DNA of 64,000 nt from Pseudomonadales bacterium (GTDB lineage Bacteria > Pseudomonadota > Gammaproteobacteria > Pseudomonadales > Azotimanducaceae): positions 62,001 through 126,000 of the forward strand of contig JANQOA010000368.1 of assembly GCA_028279305.1 (NCBI GenBank), given 5' to 3'. The notes beneath the pieces are model-generated. The model saw only the letters and a list, made by a program, of their open reading frames with translations. It ran no database searches and was not told where the DNA came from. Shown one piece after another: positions 57,652 to 64,000 of the stretch; the first letter of the stretch is position 1; each line of letters starts with the position of its first letter. The translations under genes and the position numbers were made by a program.

Positions 57652-58599
57652 TCAGTCGAACTGCATCGAAATGCGGATATCCTGTTTGTAGCTGTGCACG
57701 ATTTCCCAGACTTCCAGTTGCTGCACACCATGCATGGGGGCGATCGTCCGCGACACCAGATCCAGCAATTCATGCCGCGAATCCAGCAGCAGAAGTGCGA
57801 GCATGTTAAAGCGCCCAATCGTCGAAGATACGAAGCCGGTCTCCGACACATGACAGAGTACGTCTGCCACTTCTTCCAGTGCGCCCCCGCGAACTCGCAG
57901 GGCAATCCATGCAAGGGCCTTTTCCGGCCTCGAAGTATCACTGTCTGTTACGGCGACAAGGCGCACAGCACCATTCTTCTCAAGTCGAGTAAGCCTCGAT
58001 CGGATTGTTGCTTCAGGCGTGGCAAGACGTCGGCCAACTTCACGAAAGCTGGTCCGGCCGTTTTCCTGCAGCACCTCGATGATGCCAAGGTCAAGCTTGT
58101 CCAGCATGGAGTGCTCTTGCGGAAGACTGAAGATAGGCAGTTTACGAAATAGCCGTAACAAGCCCACGTCGGAACGCATCAAATGGACATCCAGCACAAG
58201 GCAGGATTCCAGATACAGCACGCCATCGATCGTACCAATCCTGTCAACCAACTCTGCTACATGACGCTTGTCGCGGGCGAGCACGATGCAGACCAGCTGA
58301 TAGCGGCCGAAGGTTGAATTTACGCCGAGAACTTCCGGAAGCTCGACCAGTTCGTTCGCAACCTCACTCGGGTGGGAATCACCAACTCCGACGCCCACGA
58401 TAACAACGTGTTCGTAACCCACCGCGTGCATGTCGACAACCGCCATGATCCGCAGGATTCCCATTTCTTCGAGCCGCGCAACGCGCGCGGCAATGTTCGG
58501 CTCGCTGAGTTGCAGCGCGCGCGCAAGTGCCCTGTTTGTCGTGCGCGGATCTTCTTTGAGGTGCGCAATGATGCGGTAGTCTGTTTCGTCAATCGGCAT
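57652..58599 (-). CDS. Lrp/AsnC family regulator, tandem (double) form
   Basis: 315 residues from ATG 58599 (MPIDETDYRIIAHLKEDPRT). It contains two copies of the Lrp unit: HTH at 1-50 with ligand-binding RAM domain at about 60-140, then a second HTH at about 165-215 (LDKLDLGIIEVLQENGRTSF) and a second RAM domain to the end. A frame to 58746 gives an atypical leader and was not used. Duplicated AsnC proteins are uncommon and may act as monomers that mimic the dimer. It precedes the MFS gene. Confidence 0.92.
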   Translation of the reverse strand: MPIDETDYRIIAHLKEDPRTTNRALARALQLSEPNIAARVARLEEMGILRIMAVVDMHAVGYEHVVIVGVGVGDSHPSEVANELVELPEVLGVNSTFGRYQLVCIVLARDKRHVAELVDRIGTIDGVLYLESCLVLDVHLMRSDVGLLRLFRKLPIFSLPQEHSMLDKLDLGIIEVLQENGRTSFREVGRRLATPEATIRSRLTRLEKNGAVRLVAVTDSDTSRPEKALAWIALRVRGGALEEVADVLCHVSETGFVSSTIGRFNMLALLLLDSRHELLDLVSRTIAPMHGVQQLEVWEIVHSYKQDIRISMQFD

Positions 58600-58765
58600 A
58601 TTCGGGGCGTGCAACCGGCGAAGTAATCTGAGGGAATCAAGTGTAACCCTCGGACCGATCAACCTGCCAGCAACACAAATAAAAGACCGGTCACTCACTG
58701 GTGACCGATCCAACAATCCCACTACCGAGGGGAACCCCAACTGCACAATCGACGCGCCAGCTGAC

Positions 58766-61078
58766 TCAGAGCCGGTAGGTCAACTGAAACAACACCTCCC
58801 TTCCCCGAGTCAGATGCGCGGCCAAGTCAGCCGCCATACCACCGGCTGTCCCGGTGCCAGATCCAGTAACTGGTGTATCAGTGGTACGGAGCAACTTGAT
58901 TTCATCTGACAGGTTTCGGCCTTTGACCGCGATGCTCCAGTTTTCGTTTGACAAACTGACAGACGCATCGAACGTACTCACACTGTCCTGTACAGATTGA
59001 GGCGGTCCGCCAGCGTAAGCATCATACTCATCAGTCCAGCGCCAGTTAATCCAGGCTCCCAGCCGCCAGCCATTGGCAAACATTGCCTCGTATTCCAATG
59101 CCAGATTCGCCACCGCTTCAGGGGCGAGAACCAGGCGATCGCCTTTGATGTTCTGGGCAGAAAACGCGCCTGTGGCGGGGTTGAACCCCTCGTTACAGCC
59201 CTGCGCAATGGTCTGCCCGCCAAAACACTGGGTGAGAAACTGCCCATACTCCGTGTCGTTATAAACAAAGTTGCCTGATAGCCGTAAACCGTCAATAGCG
59301 GTCTGCCAGTTGAAATCCAGCTCTATGCCTTGAACGTCGGCACTTGTTGCGTTTCGAACGCGCAAAGAGGTTGTTGCGCTGTCGAACGTCGATACCTGCA
59401 GACCGTCATACTCGTACGAATAGATAACGGCGTTAACACTGAGTGTTCCTTCAAGCATCAAACCCTTTGCGCCAAACTCGAATCCATCCACTTCTTCCTG
59501 GTCGTAAGGCACATCGTCTCTCGCCGCAGCACCGAAACTCGCGTCGAATCCGCCAGACTTGAAACCTTCCTTATAAGAACCGTAGATCATCCACTCATCG
59601 TTTGGATAGTACGCCACAGTAAGCTCGGGTGAGAAGTTGTCCCAGTCTTCAGAGTCGTAGGTAAGCGGAACGCTTGTGCCGTTGATAAAGGCCACCCTGT
59701 CTTTTTCTTCATCGGAGAACCGGCCACCTACACTCACCTCGATATTCTCAACGGGGGTCCACATAATCTGTCCAGCGAGCGAGTAGGCAGACTGATCCTG
59801 CTCGAACACCTCCCTGCCCAGATACAGGGAGTTAAACAGTAGTACAGAAGTACCCGCCGTGGTTTCCCGGTCTTCGTAGTAGGCCGCAATCAAAAAGTTC
59901 ACATCGCTGTCAAAGTCACTCAACAACCGGAGTTCCTGACTCCATTGTTCCATCTCAACACTGTTGTTTGGCGAGTTAATTGTGTTCACTGGTCCCAACG
60001 CAAACGAGGTTGCGTGGGCATCATCCACATCGTAAAAACCAGTGATCGAAGTAAGCGTCAGGTTCTCGTTCAAATCGTGATCGATCTGCAGCGAGCCCAG
60101 AATCTGTTCATTTTCACGGGCTCCCGAGGGCGAAAAATCAAAAGCTGTCGGATCAACGGTGATTGAATCTAACGGAACTCCGCCAAGCTGAATGGTATCG
60201 TTGGCCCGACACTCGAAAGCAGGCTGCAACTGTGGCGACCCGTTCGGGCAATGACTACGCTGGGCAACTGCTCCATTGCCTGCGTTCACCTCTGCGTCCG
60301 TCACGGTGATTTTCGCCCTGATACTCGTGCCATTGTTGTTGTCCCAGGTAAGCGTTCCTCTGACGAACAGCTCTTCTATGCCCGGGTATCGCGACTCATC
60401 AACGGTCACGATACCGGGGCCGGAAAACCGCTGTATATCGAAGTAGCCTTCGGACTCCATGTAGCTGACCGCCAATCGTCCACCCAGACTCTCGGTAATC
60501 GGCCCGGAAATAACGCCCTCGAATGTATCCTCTTCTGCCTCCACTTCCCTGCTGATCCTGAACTTCGCTTCGAATTCGTCACCAGGGTCCGCGGTTGTAA
60601 TGGAGAACACACCGCCGGGACTGTTCTTGCCATAAAAAAGCGCTTGAGGGCCTCGAAGCACTTCGACCTGCGCGAGGTCCATCATGGCGGCTCGCCGGAT
60701 CTGTCCCGACCCTGCCAATACACCATCCACATTAGTAGCAATAGCCTGATCGCTAAGCGGGTTGGTTTCCCCTCCGCCAATTCCACGAAGATAGATGGAA
60801 GCGCCGGCTGGACCGCTGGTGTCACCAATAACTAACCCCGGCACTGCAGACACCAGGTCGTCCATAGATTCAATTCCCTGATCCACAATGGCAGCCTGCG
60901 ATATGACGTTTACCGGTACCGGTGCGTCCTGCGCAGATTCCGCCCGCAGTCTCGCCGTGACCACAATCTCTTCAATCACGCGCGAGTTATCTTCAGCAAA
61001 CGCTTCCAGCGGCCGTACAACCACCCCCCCGGAAGACAATACAAAAACAACCGCAAAGATCTTCAGTAGCTTATTCAT
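58766..61078 (-). CDS. TonB-dependent outer membrane receptor
   Basis: 770 residues from ATG 61078, preceded by GGAGAG. A signal peptide (residues 1-29) is followed by the TonB box region IEEIVVTARL, the plug (VPVNVISQAAIVDQGIESMDDLVSAVPGLV, RGIGGGETNPLSD) and a 22-strand barrel ending FQLTYRL. Size fits the group importing hydrophobic or aromatic substrates in sphingomonad-like and gammaproteobacterial degraders, with no siderophore-specific sign. A shared operator (TAATCTTAGTTAGATTA, 61198-61214) lies 120-136 bp upstream of the start. Confidence 0.95.
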   Translation of the reverse strand: MNKLLKIFAVVFVLSSGGVVVRPLEAFAEDNSRVIEEIVVTARLRAESAQDAPVPVNVISQAAIVDQGIESMDDLVSAVPGLVIGDTSGPAGASIYLRGIGGGETNPLSDQAIATNVDGVLAGSGQIRRAAMMDLAQVEVLRGPQALFYGKNSPGGVFSITTADPGDEFEAKFRISREVEAEEDTFEGVISGPITESLGGRLAVSYMESEGYFDIQRFSGPGIVTVDESRYPGIEELFVRGTLTWDNNNGTSIRAKITVTDAEVNAGNGAVAQRSHCPNGSPQLQPAFECRANDTIQLGGVPLDSITVDPTAFDFSPSGARENEQILGSLQIDHDLNENLTLTSITGFYDVDDAHATSFALGPVNTINSPNNSVEMEQWSQELRLLSDFDSDVNFLIAAYYEDRETTAGTSVLLFNSLYLGREVFEQDQSAYSLAGQIMWTPVENIEVSVGGRFSDEEKDRVAFINGTSVPLTYDSEDWDNFSPELTVAYYPNDEWMIYGSYKEGFKSGGFDASFGAAARDDVPYDQEEVDGFEFGAKGLMLEGTLSVNAVIYSYEYDGLQVSTFDSATTSLRVRNATSADVQGIELDFNWQTAIDGLRLSGNFVYNDTEYGQFLTQCFGGQTIAQGCNEGFNPATGAFSAQNIKGDRLVLAPEAVANLALEYEAMFANGWRLGAWINWRWTDEYDAYAGGPPQSVQDSVSTFDASVSLSNENWSIAVKGRNLSDEIKLLRTTDTPVTGSGTGTAGGMAADLAAHLTRGREVLFQLTYRL

Positions 61079-61197
61079 GGCTCGCTCTCCTCTCCTGTGC
61101 ATCTCACCAACCTCATGGCAGGCTGGATACGACCCCGGTTTTCACACACTTTTTCGAATCACTTCTTCTTCGAATCACTTTTTTCTCAACTTTTTTC

Positions 61198-61214
61198 TAA
61201 TCTTAGTTAGATTA
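61198..61214. promoter_or_regulatory. Operator-like inverted repeat upstream of the TonB receptor
   Basis: TAATCTTAGTTAGATTA has 6-bp arms TAATCT/AGATTA around TAGTT. Its right half TAGTTAGATTA recurs inverted at 61986-61996, and a related element is at 62816-62831. The TetR at 62113 is the likely binder, linking the receptor and the acyl-CoA synthetase. Confidence 0.6.
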
Positions 61215-61985
61215 AATATCTTACCGCCTAACGTTCGCAAGTCAAAGTTGTCCATGAGTTATCTGGTGTGAGTCACTTCCAACCAGCAAACCTGCACGCT
61301 CATTGCAGCTGCCGGACGCTCAATTTCAAATTCCCATCCCAACGTTATCTACGGGGCGGGGACGTTCTGCCTCCATCAATCCCTTCGCAGCAGAAATCTG
61401 AAAATACTTCGCCTGCAGATCGAATCATTGCTGGGCACTTTGCGTTCCCGATTTCGACTCCCGCAGCCGCATCCGCACCTATCGGGTGGCCACATGCGGG
61501 TGCCCTGTATCCCGGATTCAACCCACACATCCGATTGTGCGCACAAAACCATATTACCATTAGCGCAGCTTTGTCAAACATATACTGCTATTCATAAATT
61601 GCATGATGATATTCATGAAATATTGCGCAATATTATCTCTATTTTCTTACTCATATATCACAACAGCCGGCATGGCAAATGCCGGGCCCGGAAATGGAAC
61701 ACTGTCCGGTGCCAAACAGCAGACCGGGTTATTGATTTGCACATTCACGACCAGCTAATCCAGTTTTCCGCGCCAACCAAAGGGACACGGCATGGGTGTT
61801 TAATTGGTGCCGCTTAGCGGATTCAAGCGCACAACGACATCGGTGCGGCGCATCCAGCCATTGCATTTGCAACAGCGCTGGATCAACCGTTTCCAGGAAG
61901 CGATATCCCAACAAACCTAAGACCGACCGGGCCCCGACAAAGGGTTGTGAACGGTGTTAAAGCCGCACGCGAGCCGCCCGGGATA

Positions 61986-61996
61986 TAATCTAACTA
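61986..61996. promoter_or_regulatory. Second copy of the TAGTTAGATTA element
   Basis: TAATCTAACTA is the exact reverse complement of the right half of the element at 61198-61214. It lies 117-127 bp upstream of the TetR gene, in its probable promoter. Confidence 0.5.
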
Positions 61997-62061
61997 CCGT
62001 TTGGTGAAACAGGGGCCGACTGCTTCAACAGATAGGCCTTATTCATCAATTGTCGTCAAAA

Positions 62062-62078
62062 AGCTATGATAGTTAGCT
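62062..62078. promoter_or_regulatory. AGCTA/TAGCT inverted repeat before the TetR gene
   Basis: AGCTATGATAGTTAGCT has 5-bp arms and includes TAGTTAG, the core of the other two elements. It ends 34 bp before the TetR start codon, so it may be the autoregulatory operator. Confidence 0.45.
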
Positions 62079-62112
62079 CAAGACATCACTGAGAAACACA
62101 AGGCTGCTAGAT

Positions 62113-62721
62113 TTGAACGCCCGATTACCGACAAAGTCAGAAAAAACGCGCCTGAGAATCATGGATGTAGCAGCTAAGGTCTTTAGAGATCGCGGTTATT
62201 CAGATGCCTCCTTGAAAGAGATTGCTGAACGCGCGGGAATGCAAGCCGGAAGCCTGTACTACCATTTTGACAGCAAAGACGACCTTGTGCTGACGATCAT
62301 GGAACGCGGTATTGCGGGGTCAAGAGAAGGAGTTGAACGGTATGTTGATGCGCTGGATGACACTGCAGACGCTATTGACAGGTTGGTTGCGGCATTCACC
62401 GGTCACCTGGCCTATCTGCTCGAAGAAGCTGATTACGCTGCAGCGTTTATTCGAATGAGGCAACAGGTACCCCCGGAGATTCGAGCAAAGCTGCTACGCA
62501 AACAACGCGGCCTCATTCGCATCTACGCAAAAATGTTTGAAGAGGCTCGGGACGAAGGATACATCGATCCGAGCCATGATCTTTCTGCTTTGCGGCAGCT
62601 CTTTATCGGTGCTCTGAACTCTACGCCCGAGTGGTTCCGCCCCCGCGGCGTGCCGGTTACGGTACTGGCTGAGCAGCTCGGAAGCCTGATGCGCCACGGT
62701 CTCGCACATCCAGTGAACTAA
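62113..62721 (+). CDS. TetR family transcriptional regulator
   Basis: 202 residues from TTG 62113, with AAGG about ten bases upstream; no in-frame ATG precedes the HTH. The HTH reads ASLKEIAERAGMQAGSLYYHFDSKDDLV, the FabR/FadR-like form. The C-terminal domain has LAYLLEEADYAAAFIRMRQQ, typical of acyl-CoA- or fatty-acid-linked TetR proteins. Related symmetrical elements are upstream of the TonB receptor, itself and the acyl-CoA synthetase, so it probably coordinates import and activation. A tandem 20-bp duplication follows its stop codon. Confidence 0.9.
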   Translation: MNARLPTKSEKTRLRIMDVAAKVFRDRGYSDASLKEIAERAGMQAGSLYYHFDSKDDLVLTIMERGIAGSREGVERYVDALDDTADAIDRLVAAFTGHLAYLLEEADYAAAFIRMRQQVPPEIRAKLLRKQRGLIRIYAKMFEEARDEGYIDPSHDLSALRQLFIGALNSTPEWFRPRGVPVTVLAEQLGSLMRHGLAHPVN

Positions 62722-62722
62722 C

Positions 62723-62762
62723 ATTTTTTGCGCCCTCCCTAAATTTTTTGCGCCCTCCCTAA
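62723..62762. repeat. Perfect tandem duplication of a 20-bp unit
   Basis: attttttgcgccctccctaa is present twice without change (62723-62742, 62743-62762), starting 2 bp after the TetR stop codon. The T-run and GC-rich stretch might serve as a weak terminator, duplicated by slippage. Confidence 0.9.
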
Positions 62763-62815
62763 ATTGACCTCAACCTGACTTTATCAGGCGGCTGATTGAC
62801 ATGCGCGCCTTAATA

Positions 62816-62831
62816 TCTAACCATAGTTAGA
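62816..62831. promoter_or_regulatory. Operator-like inverted repeat before the acyl-CoA synthetase
   Basis: TCTAACCATAGTTAGA has 6-bp arms TCTAAC/GTTAGA around CATA. It lies 54-69 bp upstream of the acyl-CoA synthetase start and shares TAGTTAGA with the elements upstream of the TonB receptor and of the TetR gene. It is probably bound by the TetR at 62113. Confidence 0.6.
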
Positions 62832-62884
62832 ATATCGAAGCGGCTGCACCAGGATCAGGCTGCGTAATCATAGGGAGACAGCAT

Positions 62885-64000
62885 ATGGGCAGGTCAATCG
62901 AAGTCACCACTCTGGGCGATCTTTTTGTCAGCGCGGCAGATCAGTTCGGCACAAACGTTCTACTCGAGTTCCCGGATTCCAGTACAACTTACTGCGACCT
63001 GTCCAAAGCAGCACATCGGCGCGCCGCGGCACTTCTCGGAACGGGCGTTCGCCCGGGTAGCCACGTGGGGATACTGATGGCTAACTGCGTTGAATTTATC
63101 GAGTGCTTAATGGCCACACAGCTTATCGGCGCAGTCGCCGTGCCGATCAACGCCAGATTCAAACCCCAAGAACTCGCCCATGTGCTTGATGACGCAGGGG
63201 TGGAACTGCTGTTTACGCACGATCTGATTTCTGAATACGCAAACTTTGCCACTCTGATCCACAATGCGGTATCGGTGAAACAGCCCTCACAACTGGAAAC
63301 TGTTGTCATGATCGGGTCGGCGGAGGGGTTTACTAAAGATGAATCTTTTCTTCAGGGCGCTGGACACGTTGGTCAAACCACGGTTGCCGAGTACAACCAA
63401 TATGTGCGGGTAAGGGATCCTGCGATCATGATGTACACCTCCGGAACTACCGCACACCCAAAAGGCTGTCCACTTAACCATGAAGTGCTGGTTAGGAACG
63501 GAATCAATTGGAATCGGTCGCGGCTATCCCTCGCTGAAGGTGAAGTCTGCTGGGCCCCGCTGCCTATGTTCCACACCGCATCGATCCTGCCGCTGATCAG
63601 CTGCATGTCCGCGGGGGCAACCCTGCAGTCGATGACTCACGTTGAACCAGGCGCGGCGCTCAAGATGATGCACGGCCGGGCAAACATTGCGTTTCCGGCA
63701 TTCCCAACCGTAGCGCTGGAGCTGATTAATCATCCGGACTTTACCGAAACAGATCTTTCTCCCGTGCGTTTGGTCAGCACCGTTGCACCAGCAGAAACTT
63801 TACGTCAGATTCAAAACGCCTTTCCACAGGCTAAACAGGTTGCAGCTTATGGGTTGACGGAAGCTGGTGGCATGGTTGCTTCGAATAAGGTGGACGACCC
63901 GCTTGAACACAGACTCAGTTCAAGCGGCAAGCCGCTTCCGGGGCTGCGCGCGAAAATTGTTGATCCCGAGACACTTGAAGAACTCCCTGCAGGTGAAAAG
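62885..64000 (+). CDS. AMP-binding acyl-CoA synthetase (3' end outside window)
   Basis: Starts at ATG 62885, after AGGGAGA, and stays open to the window end: 372 codons are visible of a protein that would normally have about 520-560. The P-loop-like motif YTSGTTAHPKGC lies at about residue 184 and the A5-type motif YGLTEAGGM near residue 322. The family activates carboxylic acids to acyl-AMP and then acyl-CoA. It lies downstream of TetR with a probable shared operator and may supply the CoA thioester for the beta-oxidation genes. The substrate cannot be assigned; the C-terminal domain is not visible. Confidence 0.92.
   Translation, partial: MGRSIEVTTLGDLFVSAADQFGTNVLLEFPDSSTTYCDLSKAAHRRAAALLGTGVRPGSHVGILMANCVEFIECLMATQLIGAVAVPINARFKPQELAHVLDDAGVELLFTHDLISEYANFATLIHNAVSVKQPSQLETVVMIGSAEGFTKDESFLQGAGHVGQTTVAEYNQYVRVRDPAIMMYTSGTTAHPKGCPLNHEVLVRNGINWNRSRLSLAEGEVCWAPLPMFHTASILPLISCMSAGATLQSMTHVEPGAALKMMHGRANIAFPAFPTVALELINHPDFTETDLSPVRLVSTVAPAETLRQIQNAFPQAKQVAAYGLTEAGGMVASNKVDDPLEHRLSSSGKPLPGLRAKIVDPETLEELPAGEK

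Larger units (their letters stand above)
61079..62112. other. About 1 kb without a recognisable gene
   Basis: The stretch between the TonB receptor and TetR starts has no open frame with a convincing family match. It holds two copies of TTCGAATCACTT (61153-61164, 61169-61180), the operator at 61198-61214, a 16-bp palindrome AATATTGCGCAATATT (61619-61634), a hairpin CCGGCAT...ATGCCGG (61667-61685), the element TAATCTAACTA (61986-61996) and the inverted repeat AGCTA...TAGCT (62062-62078). It looks like a regulatory region with possible remnants of older genes. Confidence 0.55.

Noticed and set aside
61345..61581. A minus-strand frame with HPIGAD resembling a thiolase GHPIG motif
   Set aside because: Only a short chance match; the surrounding residues do not fit a thiolase, and there is no start context.
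1..64000. CRISPR arrays, tRNA or rRNA genes, phage or transposase genes
   Set aside because: No regularly spaced repeats with unique spacers, no cloverleaf-like or rRNA-conserved stretches and no transposase or integrase motifs were recognised.

Overview
The window looks like accessory, catabolism-rich chromosome of a Gram-negative bacterium, most likely a gammaproteobacterium. OmpW, a TonB-dependent receptor, an OmpR-type two-component pair and an AzoR-like reductase point that way, but no taxonomic marker gene is present. Base composition is moderately GC-rich. Nearly every gene is an oxygenase, a CoA-pathway enzyme, a hydrolase or a local regulator. I see no rRNA, tRNA, CRISPR, prophage or insertion sequence.

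Region by region. 1-4.7 kb: end of a crotonase, an MFS permease, and an AraC regulator divergent from a small NmrA/DUF1772/DUF1971 operon. 4.7-19.2 kb: a large degradative locus. Its minus-strand part holds two overlapping acyl-CoA dehydrogenases, a thiolase-like protein, two MaoC proteins, a crotonase and a CaiB-type CoA transferase. Around it lie a Rieske oxygenase, two SnoaL-like proteins, a broken SDR, a cytochrome P450, a MarR regulator and a membrane operon with orphan oxidase subunit III and IV homologues. Related AT-rich palindromes (GCATAC / TACGTATTA type) precede most of these transcription units, which suggests a single MarR regulon. 19.3-22.1 kb: TetR, alpha/beta hydrolase, C-N hydrolase and FMN reductase. 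22.1-26.5 kb: two-component system with three exported proteins. 26.8-31.5 kb: ADP-ribosylglycohydrolase, TetR, amidohydrolase, thioesterase and class III aminotransferase. 31.5-38.7 kb: penicillin-acylase family protein, then a Baeyer-Villiger monooxygenase/P450/SDR/F420-type reductase operon with a divergent TetR. 38.8-41.1 kb: GNAT, MarR, YHS protein and alpha/beta hydrolase. 41.2-44.4 kb: MarR, molybdopterin oxidoreductase, a 59-residue protein and a DUF7009 protein, mutually overlapping. 44.5-49.7 kb: MpaB-like oxygenase, FAD oxidoreductase and a second copy of the orphan oxidase-subunit module, divergent from an AraC regulator. 49.7-58.6 kb: exported SnoaL-like protein, FprA-type ferredoxin reductase, epoxide hydrolase, two amidohydrolases, MFS permease and a double Lrp/AsnC regulator. 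58.8-64 kb: TonB receptor, about 1 kb without genes, TetR, and the start of an acyl-CoA synthetase.

Taken together the genes would import a hydrophobic substrate (TonB receptor, OmpW, MFS), oxygenate it (P450s, Rieske, BVMO, MpaB-like), hydrolyse epoxides, esters or amides, activate it to a CoA thioester and shorten it by beta-oxidation. The acyl-CoA dehydrogenase pair, MaoC pair, thiolase-like protein and P450 resemble the layout used for steroid side-chain degradation in actinobacteria, but the substrate cannot be read from sequence alone.

The most unusual item is a module found twice (14.4-16.8 kb and 44.5-46.1 kb): a roughly 250-residue six-helix membrane protein with a conserved FPRW...LWAAL...GPFSW signature, a COX3/NorE-like protein and a COX4/NorF-like protein, with no oxidase subunit I or II nearby. 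Each copy sits beside oxygenase genes and has its own regulator.
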